From positions 1 through 35,174 of the forward strand of contig CAMYKI010000027.1 of NCBI GenBank assembly GCA_947258985.1: a DNA stretch of 35,174 nt. Reading direction: 5' to 3'. The notes beneath the pieces are model-generated. The model was not told where the DNA came from. It saw only the letters and a list, made by a program, of their open reading frames with translations, and did not search any database. The translations under genes were made by a program, and so were the position numbers. Positions 1 to 7,993 of the stretch are shown here, one piece after another. This stretch comes from an uncultured Acidimicrobiaceae bacterium. Its GTDB lineage: Bacteria > Actinomycetota > Acidimicrobiia > Spongiisociales > UBA5794. Numbering within the stretch: position 1 is the first letter of the stretch; each line of letters starts with the position of its first letter.

Positions 1-2
1 CT

Positions 3-794
3 TGGGGTGTCAAAGTCTTCGAGAACGACATTGCTGCTGACGTTCGCTCGGAATACCGCGATCTCGTGGCTGAAGGTCTCGACGGAGCGCTTGCGACAGA
101 TCGCTTGCTCGCTAGCTACGCCGGTGGGGTCGAAGACCCAGACGAAGGTTCGGATTTCTGGATCGCTTTGGCCGTTGCACAATTCGAGGTAGGGCGTCTA
201 GAGGACAGAATTCGCGATCGTGCGCTGGCTCACATCGATGACGGCACCGATGTGAGCCGATTCGTCGGCAAAGATCGAGGTAGACGCGAGAAGGTGCTGG
301 ATCAGGTCCGGGAGCAGTTGACTGGGCCGCACAAGGATCCGAAGAGAATCCGGAAAAGGCAGAAGTCGATCTGTCCCTACCAAGTCGGCGACGTCCTAGG
401 GGTGACGCTCCGCGATGAACGTCGGATCCTGCTCTGTGTGCAGAGCGTCCACGAGGACAAGGGAGGCGCGTATGCTCGGGTTGCTGTGTTCGACTGGCAT
501 GACGGCGAACGGATACCTTCAAGACGACGCCTCCGTCGACGTCGACTCGCAATGAGCCCATGGCCGGGTCCATTCAACCGCAAGGACCAAGCCCTCGGGT
601 TCACCCTGATCGCTTCGGCGAAGAAGGATCGGGAGCGACTCCAGGACTCTGTCCGCAAAGTCGCTTGCCCTGGGAGAACCAGCCGAGGCGATGGGACTCA
701 GGATCTCGATGTACATGATCCCATGGACCGATCTAGAACGCTGGTTCCAGGATGGGAAAGTCAGGTCTTCTCCGGAGAAGCGAAGCTAGCCTAG
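3..794 (+). CDS. DUF4259-like protein, 5' truncated by the window edge, probable 3' frameshift
   Basis: The reading frame is open from the first bases, so the true start lies upstream. The visible N-terminus begins WGVKVFEND, followed by a helical segment with FWIALAVAQ and RDRALA. This resembles DUF4259-type proteins, which start with a WG-x-F-x-N-D motif; the family has no established function. A central part (VFDWHDGE, then FNRKDQALGFTLIAS) looks like a second, beta-rich half. After about position 640-660 the frame turns arginine-rich and unconvincing. The frame one base later reads LGEPAEAMGLRISMYM and then IPWTDLERWFQDGKV, ending at a TAG at 787-789, which looks much more like a protein. 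I infer a one-base frameshift, either real decay or an assembly error. The listed end is the stop of the unshifted frame. Family assignment is from memory of the motif. Confidence 0.55.
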   Translation, partial: WGVKVFENDIAADVRSEYRDLVAEGLDGALATDRLLASYAGGVEDPDEGSDFWIALAVAQFEVGRLEDRIRDRALAHIDDGTDVSRFVGKDRGRREKVLDQVREQLTGPHKDPKRIRKRQKSICPYQVGDVLGVTLRDERRILLCVQSVHEDKGGAYARVAVFDWHDGERIPSRRRLRRRRLAMSPWPGPFNRKDQALGFTLIASAKKDRERLQDSVRKVACPGRTSRGDGTQDLDVHDPMDRSRTLVPGWESQVFSGEAKLA

Positions 795-881
795 GCACCG
801 TGACGAGTTTCGTTGGATAATGGACCCTAGCAACCGCCTATGACAGATTTCGGGGCCTTGGCACCGTGACGAGTTTCGTTG
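794..881. repeat. 22-bp exact direct repeat, copies at 794-815 and 860-881
   Basis: The stretch starting GGCACCGTGACGAGTTTCG occurs twice, 66 bp apart, and each copy is followed by ATA after one differing base. Both copies lie between the 3' ends of two convergent genes, so promoter operators are unlikely. They may be remnants of a mobile or interspersed repeat. No function can be assigned. Confidence 0.7.
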
Positions 882-905
882 CATACTCGAGTGGAGCGAT
901 ACGAC

Positions 906-2552
906 TCAGGTCGATTCGGCAGAATCTGGTTGCTGCCATCGGTTGGCCAGCAGCGCGACCACCAGCAAGCCCAGCATCAGCGGCACCACCACCGCCGGCA
1001 TCAGCTCCGAATCAGGATTGCCGGGTCGTGGATGGGCGAAGAGGAACAGGTAGTCGATGGCCGGGGTCAGCAGCAGCAGCGTGCACGCGGCGATCCCGAA
1101 GAAGCGTAGATGAGCCCACCAACGGTGGACCGGGCGCCACAGGAGGCCAGCGACCACCGCAAGACTCGGCCACACGAACAGGTAGCTGAAGCCGGGTGCT
1201 GCCAGCGCCGTCACCAACGTCAGCACCATCCACAGCCCTATCCGCCCATTGCGCCGTGCGACGGCGCTGTCGCCCCCGACGTGATCCTCAACCCACCGCG
1301 CAACCAGGATGGCGACCGCGAGGAGCACCGCGGCGTAGAGGTAGACCTCGACGATCCCTGGTGTCGAGTGGAGGGCGGTCACCAGCATCCACACCACGGT
1401 GCCCACCAGAGCACCGCTCAGACCGGCGAGCGCCGCCGCCCCAAGCGAGCGAACGGTGCCCCGCACCGTGCTCTCAGGGCGCCGGACCCACATCGCCCCG
1501 GCAAAGCCAGCCATTGCCACGAGAGCGAGCCACGGCGTCAGTGCGGAGGGATACCGAACGAGGAACGGGCGAATCGTGAAGAAGACCGAATCCCCGGAGT
1601 CGGGGACCACCGTCAGATCCATGTCGCCGAAGTGCTGGGCGATCGCCAGCGCATTCGAGCCGTGGTGCTGCAGCGAACCCTGCCCGACGCTGTCGATGTC
1701 GTCGTCATCCGTGTGATAGATGGGCGATCCTCGTAGATAGGCAAAGTTGACCCCCGGCACCCCGGCATCGCTGAGCACATCGAAGTCCGTGCCGATCTCG
1801 CCGATCCACTCGGCGACCTCCGTCAGGAACGAGAAGGCAACGGGATGTGGGGCCGCCGCCGAAAACTCACCGATCAACCACGATGACGATCCGTTGGTCT
1901 CCACCAGCGTGGACGCCCCGGAGCTGCCATTCGCCTCGAAGTTGACCACCACACCCAGGCCGTCGACCACGTCCGGCAGGCTCACGAAGGCCCTGGCTCC
2001 GAAGTGGCCAGACGGTCCCGACGGTTCCTCGGCATCGGTGAAGAGGAATACGACGTCGTTGGCCAGGGGGGGCCCGGCACGCAACGCCCGGGCGGCCTCG
2101 AGGAGCGCTGCCACAGCGGCGGAGTTGTCGTTGGCTCCCGGTGTGGAGGGAACCGTGTCGTAGTGGGCTATCAGCACCACCGCTCCGGTGTTGGCCGTTC
2201 CAGGGATCCAGCCGATCACATTGGCCAGCTCGACCCGACCGGCGCCCGCGTAGTAGTCGGGTGCCATGAAGGTCTGCAGGTCGATCTCGAGGCCCAGCGC
2301 TTCGAGTTCGGAGACGAGGTAGGCACCGACCCTCTCGCTCTCCGGAGAGCCCAACGGATGTGGCTCGCGAGCGATCTCGTTGACGTGCTCCATCGCCCGC
2401 GCTGCCGAGAACTCGGTGGCGGGAGCGTCGGCACCCTGCGCCGTCGGCGGCAGAGTCGAAAGGAACCCCACCATGATGAGGACGACCACCATCACCCCGC
2501 TGGCGAGCCTGCCCGCCACCAGACTCCGCAATCGTTCGGTATCGATGCCCAC
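906..2552 (-). CDS. M28-family zinc aminopeptidase-like protein with C-terminal membrane domain
   Basis: Predicted zinc-dependent exopeptidase of family M28, membrane anchored with the catalytic domain outside. Numbering from the upstream TTG at 2591, the metal-site residues are H143/D145 (IAHYDTVP), D155 (GANDNS), E188/E189 (DAEEPS) and H293 (IYHTDDD), in the spacing usual for M28. A hydrophobic stretch at 31-50 acts as signal or anchor. From about 345 to the end there are six or seven membrane segments, an arrangement like the ER-type M28 proteins (Fxna/ERMP1). I chose GTG at 2550-2552 because GGGAGG lies five bases upstream; the longer TTG start has no ribosome site. The gene lies 79 bp downstream of the lipoprotein hydrolase on the same strand and may share its transcript. 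The substrate is not predictable. Confidence 0.88.
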   Translation of the reverse strand: MGIDTERLRSLVAGRLASGVMVVVLIMVGFLSTLPPTAQGADAPATEFSAARAMEHVNEIAREPHPLGSPESERVGAYLVSELEALGLEIDLQTFMAPDYYAGAGRVELANVIGWIPGTANTGAVVLIAHYDTVPSTPGANDNSAAVAALLEAARALRAGPPLANDVVFLFTDAEEPSGPSGHFGARAFVSLPDVVDGLGVVVNFEANGSSGASTLVETNGSSSWLIGEFSAAAPHPVAFSFLTEVAEWIGEIGTDFDVLSDAGVPGVNFAYLRGSPIYHTDDDDIDSVGQGSLQHHGSNALAIAQHFGDMDLTVVPDSGDSVFFTIRPFLVRYPSALTPWLALVAMAGFAGAMWVRRPESTVRGTVRSLGAAALAGLSGALVGTVVWMLVTALHSTPGIVEVYLYAAVLLAVAILVARWVEDHVGGDSAVARRNGRIGLWMVLTLVTALAAPGFSYLFVWPSLAVVAGLLWRPVHRWWAHLRFFGIAACTLLLLTPAIDYLFLFAHPRPGNPDSELMPAVVVPLMLGLLVVALLANRWQQPDSAEST

Positions 2553-2631
2553 TCCTGCCTCCCTGTGGTCGACCCAGGGCGCCGTCGGCAAGCCAATCGT
2601 CGAAGTCCGAGCGTCATCTCCTCGCCCGCTG

Positions 2632-4020
2632 TCAGAAGCGCTCCAGAATCCAGTCTGACACCAACTCTATCGCGTCCGGGTCAAACGTCTCTTCGATCTG
2701 CCCATACTCAGATAAGGCACCAGTAGTCGCTGTCTGGAACAGATGGTTGAGTCCGTCGAGTTCGGTGACCATGGAGTCTGAGTTGGCGGCAAGCGCCGCT
2801 TCGAGCGCTGAGATATTGAGCTCCGCCGACACCTGCTGGTCGAGATCACCGATTAGCGCCAGCACCGGAATGGCCAATGCCTCGAGTGCAGGCTGTGGGT
2901 CGTAGGCGAGGAAGTAGCGCAACCACGGATCGGTGAATGCGGCCACCGTGTCCTCGATCGCGGCGTCGCTCACCAGCTGTTCGTACCCCGGCGGGACATC
3001 ATCCGCGGCTGCTGCCATGACCTCACGGATCTGAGCGGCAATGTCGGCTGAGTTCATGTCCGATGCGGCGAGCGCAATGACCTCCGTTGCCCACCCGACC
3101 CGCCATTCGACTGCACTGCGAGAAGCACCCTCGGCGCGCATCAGGTCTTCGGTTTGCTTTGCCAGCACCTCGGCTCCGGGCAAACCCGGTGCGGCGAGCA
3201 GCACGGTGAAGGCCACGTCGGTCTGGGCTGCCACCATGGGTGCGATGAGTCCCCCTTCGCTGTGTCCGATTAAGCCGATGGCCGAGAACCGCTCATCATC
3301 AGCGAGAAAGACGACGGCGGCCAACGCGTCTTCAGCGAAGTCGGCCGTGGTGGCTCCCGCCGGATTGCCCCCCGACTCGCCAACACCACGATCGTCGTAG
3401 CGCAAGGTTGCGACGCCCTGGCGGGCAAGCCAGTCCGCTAGCACCAGGAACGGTTTGTGACCCAGGGTCGACTCGTCTCGATCGTGTTGCCCGGAACCGC
3501 TGATCAACACCGCTACCGGGAACGGCCCATCTCCCTCAGGGACCACGACAGTGCCACCCAACGAGATGGGGCCATTGTCGAACCGCACCTCAACGGATTC
3601 GTACGGGAAGGGAGGCTGCGGCTCCTGAGTCCTGACGATGGTGAAGGGCTCTGCTTGCCGCGCAAAGGTTATGGGCAACTCCGAGGCGCCCTGTTTCCAG
3701 ATGCCCGTAAGCGAGTCCCCCTCAACCGTGGCCTCAATGACTACAGCAGCAACCGGAATCTCAATGGTCACGTTGACCCCGTCCGTCGCGATCACGGTCG
3801 GCAGATCCGTAACCCCCTCCATCGGGCTGTCAAAGACGCCAGTCAGATCCTGGTCCGGTCCCTGATCAATCCGAAACTGAACTACGACGCCGGCAAACTC
3901 GGCGAGCCAGATGCCAGCCACCGCCGCGGGCTCCGGCGGGCCAGTTGTGTTCGCAGTATCCGAACCCGCACAGGCTGCGACCACCAGGAGAATGCTGAGG
4001 AGCAGGACTCGTCGTTGCAT
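2632..4020 (-). CDS. Secreted lipoprotein alpha/beta hydrolase (EstD/COG1073-like esterase)
   Basis: A 462-residue exported serine hydrolase. The N-terminus is a lipoprotein signal with lipobox VVAAC (lipid-modified Cys17). Residues about 35-120 form a beta-rich domain with GIWLAEF and LTGIWKQ repeats, as found ahead of the hydrolase in secreted EstD-type enzymes. The catalytic domain (about 140-462) has the nucleophile elbow GHSEGG (Ser254), a late-strand acid in LIGDLDQQV (Asp392 or Asp394) and the histidine in LNHLF (His426), plus the oxyanion region ISGSGQHDRD. ATG at 4018-4020 has GGAG five bases upstream. Likely an esterase or peptidase on the outer face of the membrane; substrate unknown. 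The downstream M28 peptidase gene suggests shared use of peptides or amides, which is inference only. Confidence 0.87.
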   Translation of the reverse strand: MQRRVLLLSILLVVAACAGSDTANTTGPPEPAAVAGIWLAEFAGVVVQFRIDQGPDQDLTGVFDSPMEGVTDLPTVIATDGVNVTIEIPVAAVVIEATVEGDSLTGIWKQGASELPITFARQAEPFTIVRTQEPQPPFPYESVEVRFDNGPISLGGTVVVPEGDGPFPVAVLISGSGQHDRDESTLGHKPFLVLADWLARQGVATLRYDDRGVGESGGNPAGATTADFAEDALAAVVFLADDERFSAIGLIGHSEGGLIAPMVAAQTDVAFTVLLAAPGLPGAEVLAKQTEDLMRAEGASRSAVEWRVGWATEVIALAASDMNSADIAAQIREVMAAAADDVPPGYEQLVSDAAIEDTVAAFTDPWLRYFLAYDPQPALEALAIPVLALIGDLDQQVSAELNISALEAALAANSDSMVTELDGLNHLFQTATTGALSEYGQIEETFDPDAIELVSDWILERF

Positions 4021-4093
4021 GGGGACTCCGAGTGGACCGGTACCAGCGTAGCGGTCTCATATGGGTCCCCTGTAGCTCGATGATCTTGATGAC

Positions 4094-4618
4094 TCACTCC
4101 GTCTTCGTATCGGCGATCAAGTCGGGGACTCCTCTCGGATCGAGACTTCCCACGGCAGCGCAGCGCCGATCACAAAATACGGCGTCATATCGCACATTTA
4201 GCCGACCGTCCGAGAACGGCACGTCGAGGATCGGCTTTCGAACGCGAGCGGTGGTCGGGATGGCGAGTTCGGACGGACCCGGTCCATTGTCGATTAGAAC
4301 ACGAGCCTCGTAAGCAATGCCTACGCCTGCTCCGGTGATGAGCCCCACAGCGATGATTGGTGCCCAAGTCCTGGTGATGATCGCGGTCCCGACGCTGGTC
4401 CCCATCCCGACCAGCACGCCGATGAGGATCCCGTTTGCGTCCAACCCGGCGGCCACCGGTCCAACGATGAATCCAAGGAAGAAGCGTTCGATGAACGCCG
4501 CGGTCATTGCCCGACGTTTCGCTTCGACACTTGGGAAGTCCAGCGGGATCATCACCGCACTGTCCATCACGGCAGCCGTACGCCGGCGACAAGGCTGAAG
4601 GTCCACATCAGCCTTCAA
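4094..4618 (-). CDS. Small membrane protein of unknown function
   Basis: Up to 174 residues with three glycine-rich hydrophobic segments (about 46-58, 62-80 and 86-103), preceded by an amphipathic, charged stretch (DFPSVEAKRRAMTAAFIERF). The C-terminal 70 residues are soluble. I do not recognise a named family. The TTG start at 4616-4618 overlaps the TGA stop of the upstream OmdA-type gene (TTGA), which favours translational coupling and this start. ATG codons at residues 18 and 23 are alternatives, and neither has a convincing ribosome site. The gene is followed after 73 bp by the lipoprotein hydrolase. Confidence 0.6.
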   Translation of the reverse strand: MKADVDLQPCRRRTAAVMDSAVMIPLDFPSVEAKRRAMTAAFIERFFLGFIVGPVAAGLDANGILIGVLVGMGTSVGTAIITRTWAPIIAVGLITGAGVGIAYEARVLIDNGPGPSELAIPTTARVRKPILDVPFSDGRLNVRYDAVFCDRRCAAVGSLDPRGVPDLIADTKTE

Positions 4619-4851
4619 TCCTGCCGGCTCGGTGGGTGATCCATGCCCATGTACACGCCGCCTTGAGTCAACTCGTCGAGCATCTGTTCGATCCGTCTGC
4701 GTCGGGTTTCCAACTTGGCAGCCCGACCAATCCAGGCGAGATAGTCGTTTCGCTGGTAGAAGGGACGCTCCTCGTAGGCCTCAAACAGACCTCCCTCTTC
4801 GAGTTCTGCCCGGACATCGTGGGGCATCGATTGCGCCGGCCGCTTTGCCAT
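4615..4851 (-). CDS. OmdA/YdeI (OmpD-associated) family small protein
   Basis: A 78-residue protein matching the C-terminal conserved block of the bacteriocin-protection YdeI/OmpD-associated family (PF13376-like): FYQRNDYLAWIGRA, then the helix TRRRRIEQMLDEL and a GGVYMGM end. The biochemical role is not settled. This is a stand-alone small version; a longer YdeI-type protein is encoded at 30960-31529. ATG start, with GGAG only two to three bases upstream. The stop overlaps the start of the next minus-strand gene. Confidence 0.75.
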   Translation of the reverse strand: MAKRPAQSMPHDVRAELEEGGLFEAYEERPFYQRNDYLAWIGRAAKLETRRRRIEQMLDELTQGGVYMGMDHPPSRQD

Positions 4852-5052
4852 AGCTCCATCGTACCGGTTGCAGACGGCCCGCCCAGAGCGCTAGAGATGG
4901 GCGAGAACGCCCCTCGTTCCAAGCCACGCATACCGGCACTTCGCCGAGCGGGATGTCGAATACTGACGGTGACGATCGTTCCATACCGGCGAATCGACCA
5001 ATCAACGACAGGCGGCACCGGGGACACGATGGTCGCGGCCCTTCCCCGTAGC

Positions 5053-5169
5053 ATGAAGCCATTCGAGAGGAGCCGAACAACCACGGAAATCCTAGTGTTG
5101 GCAGTGTTGGTCATCATCGTCGCTTGGCTGCTCGGTCGTTGGTGGATGACCCGGTCGAAGCAGCAATAG
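5053..5169 (+). CDS. Possible 38-residue single-pass membrane peptide
   Basis: A short ORF coding for a basic N-terminus (MKPFERSRTTTE), one clear transmembrane segment (ILVLAVLVIIVAWLLG) and a basic tail (WWMTRSKQQ). The protein-like layout suggests a small membrane protein, but no ribosome site is obvious and no neighbour supports it. An in-frame ATG at 5029 would add eight residues. From 4852 to 5052 I see nothing else. Confidence 0.35.
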   Translation: MKPFERSRTTTEILVLAVLVIIVAWLLGRWWMTRSKQQ

Positions 5170-5221
5170 CCAGGACTCGTTGCCGACCATCCGTTCCACG
5201 CCGATCACGGTCGCAAGAGCA

Positions 5222-5256
5222 TTGCAAAAGCATACCGCCGTCGGTATAATTATGCC
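5222..5256 (+). promoter_or_regulatory. Near-consensus promoter with palindromic operator; leaderless start
   Basis: TTGCAA (5222-5227), a 17-bp spacer and TATAAT (5245-5250). The expected transcription start falls at or next to the ATG at 5257, so the message should be leaderless; no ribosome site is present. An inverted repeat ATACCG-CCGT-CGGTAT (5232-5247) covers the spacer and the first half of the -10 box. It is well placed for repression, most simply by the HTH protein encoded next (inference). Confidence 0.75.
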
Positions 5257-5925
5257 ATGGATGTTGTAGGTGTCGTTGAAGCGGCTGAGTATCTGGAGGT
5301 GAGCCCTCGACGGGTCCGCCGGATGCTGGCCGATGGGCTCCTCGCTGGTCGCCAGATTGGTCGAGTGTGGGCAATTGAGCGGCGCGCCCTTGAGAGTCTG
5401 AGACGACATCGCGGGCCCGTCGGTCGACCGTGGCGGGCCTCGTCGGCGTGGGCCGTGCTGGCGATCGCCAATGGTGACGGCGCTGATCTGTCGCCAATGG
5501 ATCGTTCTCGAGCCCGTCGCCGCCTTGCCGAGCAGGGTCTGGCCGGCCTGGCGGCCCGGCTGGGCGCTCGGGCCCAGATGCGAAGGTTCTATGGCCACCC
5601 CTCGGTACTAGAACCTCTGGCCGCGGAACCTGATGTGGTCCGCTCGGGGGTAAGTGCTGCCGCGAACCACGGTGCAGACATCGTGGCTCCTGACTTCTTG
5701 GAGGCATACGTGCCTGAGGCTCGGATCGCAGCGATTGCCAACCAGTACGGGCTCGACCCCGATTCGGAACGCCCGAATATCATTCTGCGTATCGTCGACG
5801 AAGCGGTGTGGCCCTTTACTCCCGAGATGGATGTGGCGTCGCGATCCATCGTTGCGGTCGATCTCCTTGAAGCAGACGACGAGCGGAGCCGACGTGCCGG
5901 CGCAGAGCTGGCCCGACAGCTATGA
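5257..5925 (+). CDS. Excisionase/MerR-type HTH protein, likely antitoxin-like autoregulator
   Basis: A 222-residue protein with an N-terminal helix-turn-helix of the excisionase type (about residues 3-45: VVEAAEYLEVSPRRVRRML then GLLAGRQIGRVWAIERRALE). This is a DNA-binding fold common in recombination directionality factors and in antitoxins. The remainder, including FYGHPSVLEPL and a helical C-terminus ending ELARQL, is not one I can name. Its stop overlaps the start of a nucleotidyltransferase gene by ATGA, so the two are co-translated. This matches the order of an HTH antitoxin followed by a nucleotidyltransferase toxin. The palindrome over its own promoter supports autoregulation. An antitoxin role is inferred from context, not from a diagnostic motif. 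Confidence 0.7.
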   Translation: MDVVGVVEAAEYLEVSPRRVRRMLADGLLAGRQIGRVWAIERRALESLRRHRGPVGRPWRASSAWAVLAIANGDGADLSPMDRSRARRRLAEQGLAGLAARLGARAQMRRFYGHPSVLEPLAAEPDVVRSGVSAAANHGADIVAPDFLEAYVPEARIAAIANQYGLDPDSERPNIILRIVDEAVWPFTPEMDVASRSIVAVDLLEADDERSRRAGAELARQL

Positions 5926-6667
5926 CCGTGTGGCCCACTGTTGATTGCGATTCCCTGCCCCTGCCGACACTTCCCGGTCACGACGATGCTTTGTGGGATA
6001 CGCTCATCGAACTCGCCGAAATGCGGCTCGGTGATTGGACCCTCATTGGGGGTCAGATGGTGTTCCTCCATGCCATCGAGCACGCCGCAGCTCCGCCCCG
6101 TGTATCGACCGATCTTGATGTGTTGGTCAACGCCCGCTTAGTGACCGGCGGCGTTGCCGGGTTCGTCGCCTCACTCGAGCTTCGCGGCTTTAGGCTCGAA
6201 GGAACATCGCCCGAAGGGCTCGCCCACCGCTACCGGCGGACGGTGTCAGCATCGATGTCCTAGCTCCCAAAGGACTTGGCTCCCGCACCGACCTCACGAC
6301 GACGCCACCCGGTCGCACCCTCCAAGTCCCCGGCGGCACCCAAGCACTCAACCGAACCGAACTACTCCCCATCCACACGACGAGCGCCACCGGTCACGTG
6401 CCTCGCCCCTCACTCCTCGGAGCCATCATCGCCAAAGCCGTGGCCGTCGACGTTGACGACACTCCAGATGCCCAACGTCTAGATCTCGCCTTCCTACTGT
6501 TCCTCGTCGAGCAACCACTCGATCTCGCCACCCGGATGACCCCTAAGGACCGCCGACGCCTACGAGCACGCAACGAGATGACCGATCCCCAACACGAGAC
6601 CTGGCAGCTCCTCGCACCGAACCAACGTGACCGGGCGCGAGCCGCGCTCGCAATCTTCATCCGATAG
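5922..6667 (+). pseudogene. AbiEii-like nucleotidyltransferase, interrupted by a single frameshift
   Basis: The first part (5922-6263) has the MNT-fold signature LIGGQ (residues 41-45) and STDLDVLV, with the paired metal-binding aspartates D64 and D66. The frame then hits a stop at 6261-6263. The frame one base earlier, from about 6239, reads DGVSIDVLAP, which supplies the expected third aspartate. It continues as convincing protein (GRTLQVPGG, PSLLGAIIAKAVA, then a helical C-terminus) to a TAG at 6665-6667. One lost base near CGGCGGACGG (about 6234-6243) explains this. Restored, the protein would be about 248 residues, in the range of short AbiEii-like proteins, which transfer nucleotides in toxin-antitoxin or phage-abortive systems. 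It may be real decay or a sequencing error. The start overlaps the stop of the HTH gene. Confidence 0.72.
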
Positions 6668-6879
6668 CAAGGCTGGCAAGAATCATCGCAAGCCTTCGCA
6701 CCGGCCCGGATCACCGTCGGCTGCACACCCGCCAAGGCGCTCCAGCGCCAGTGGTGGTCCGCGTGTGGTCCGCGCGGCTGGCGCAAGACGATGAAGAGCA
6801 ATGAGCAGCAATGATCACAAACTCCCCGCTCAGAGGATGTTTTTCCACAATAATGCAAACCAATGAAAACCCCCAGGAC
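6668..6879. other. Gene-free stretch ahead of the tRNA fragment
   Basis: No convincing gene. The frame after the nucleotidyltransferase stop is open for 48 codons to a TGA at 6812-6814 and reads WWSACGPRGWRKTMKSN near its end. This is faintly like the tail of an integrase, but too short to claim. The motif GTGGTCCGCG occurs twice close together. Confidence 0.4.
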
Positions 6880-6926
6880 GGACTTTTGATCCGAAGGTCG
6901 TGGGTTCGATTCCCACCGGGCCCACG
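6880..6926 (+). other. tRNA-Lys-like 3' half (direct-repeat copy 1)
   Basis: From 6879 the sequence folds as a tRNA 3' half: anticodon stem CGGA/TCCG with loop CTTTTGA (anticodon TTT, lysine), variable loop, T-arm GTGGG-TTCGATT-CCCAC and acceptor strand CGGGCCC plus A. There is no D-arm or 5' acceptor strand upstream, so it is not a working gene. A second 47-bp copy with two differences lies at 9036-9082. Such 3'-half copies are typical attachment-site remnants of tRNA-targeting integrative elements. Confidence 0.7.
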
Positions 6927-7083
6927 GGAACCCCGAGGGCTCGGCGGTACCGGTGTGCCCATGCAGGGATACGACGGGCTCCTGAATCCGACGGAGATCG
7001 CCGCGATTTCCCTCCACGAGGTCGTGCAGTTCGGTGGCGAAGCATCGTGGCGGCCGGAGAGTGGCCGGCAGCCCGCGATGTAA
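6925..7083 (+). pseudogene. Possible cytochrome-c C-terminal fragment
   Basis: Directly after the tRNA fragment one frame reads GTGVPMQGYDGLLNPTEIAA, then ISLHEVVQFGGE and a stop. The pattern (G-x-P-M, a short gap, L-x-P-x-E-I-A-A, then VxFGGE) looks like the end of a c-type cytochrome domain with its axial methionine. There is no CxxCH haem site and no start codon, so it can only be a truncated remnant. Identification is by eye and weak. Confidence 0.3.
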
Positions 7084-7168
7084 TTCGATCCGGAAACCAG
7101 CACCATCCGCTATACATGTAGAAGGGACGGCGTCAATCCGGGGCCGCATTCACGAATGGGGATGACCA

Positions 7169-7978
7169 GTGTCAAAGCGTTCTATGCGCCTGGGAGCAGT
7201 GATGGTGCTTGCCATGGTGCTTCTAGTGCCCACAATCGCAGTCGGCTCGCACGATTATGTCGACGTGCCGGACACCAACGTGTTCCACGAAGATATCTCT
7301 TGGCTGGCCAATGCCGGCGTAACTCTTGGGTGCAATCCACCCACCAACGACCGGTTCTGTCCAGACGACCCAGTTACTCGACAGCAGATGGCGGCGTTCG
7401 TGCGTCGTGCAGCCGAGAACCAAGTTGTCGATGCAGGGATGCTCGACGGCATGGATAGCGATGACTTCCTCGGGGCCATGGATACTGCGGCCAATTCCAT
7501 GTTGCTCGCCGGCATGGCCAAGGACGATATTCGAACTCTGACGTTCGCCGACGTCCAAGCGCTGCAGGGACCCGGGGTCATCCCAACCCCCGGCAACGGC
7601 CCGATAGCTTCCATGGACTTCGCGGTTCCGGTCGACGGCATGATCCTGGTTACTTACTCCGCCTCGGTTCAAGGGATAGCTGGAGCGACGGCTTACGCCA
7701 TCTTCCCATCTCTCGATGACGCCACGTGCATGGACGGCTTCCAAACGGCTGCCTTTGGTGCGGTGCAGGGTGGAGGGGAGTACGACAGCGCCGGTGGCGT
7801 CTTCCCGTTCGACGCCACTGCCGGATCGCACACGTTGACCCTGTGCGGCAGCGCTCAACTCACGGACCTCAATCTGCTCAATACCCACATGGGGGTCGTT
7901 TTCGATCCCGGAGCAGTGGCTCCCGAGATCGAAATTCCTCCGGCCATGATGTCGGCTGATGGGGAGGGCTGGCGCTAA
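7169..7978 (+). CDS. Secreted S-layer-homology (SLH) domain protein
   Basis: A 269-residue exported protein. Residues 1-26 are a signal peptide. A single SLH-type repeat spans about 29-80, with FHEDISWLANAGVTLGC, then the conserved PDDPVTRQQMAAFVRRA. SLH repeats bind cell-wall polymers. A linker (MLDGMDSDDFLGA) and a beta-rich C-terminal domain (about 125-250) with VPVDGMILVTYSAS and SHTLTLCGS follow; I cannot name that domain. Only one SLH copy is present, fewer than the three of classical S-layer anchors. GTG start with GGGGA about seven bases upstream. A strong hairpin follows the stop. The gene lies between the two tRNA-Lys fragments. Confidence 0.83.
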   Translation: MSKRSMRLGAVMVLAMVLLVPTIAVGSHDYVDVPDTNVFHEDISWLANAGVTLGCNPPTNDRFCPDDPVTRQQMAAFVRRAAENQVVDAGMLDGMDSDDFLGAMDTAANSMLLAGMAKDDIRTLTFADVQALQGPGVIPTPGNGPIASMDFAVPVDGMILVTYSASVQGIAGATAYAIFPSLDDATCMDGFQTAAFGAVQGGGEYDSAGGVFPFDATAGSHTLTLCGSAQLTDLNLLNTHMGVVFDPGAVAPEIEIPPAMMSADGEGWR

Positions 7979-7993
7979 CAACCGAAGAACCGC

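Noticed and set aside
6668-6814. Integrase 3' remnant next to the tRNA fragment
   Set aside because: About 48 codons with a WWSACGPR stretch are suggestive but carry no catalytic motif of tyrosine recombinases.
6879-6926. Functional tRNA-Lys gene
   Set aside because: The D-arm and 5' acceptor strand are missing; only the 3' half is present.
6394-7149. 251-codon minus-strand ORF containing WESNPRPSDQKS
   Set aside because: This peptide is the antisense translation of the tRNA-Lys fragment, a familiar annotation artefact; the rest of the frame has no protein character. The same holds for the minus ORF at 9015-9242.
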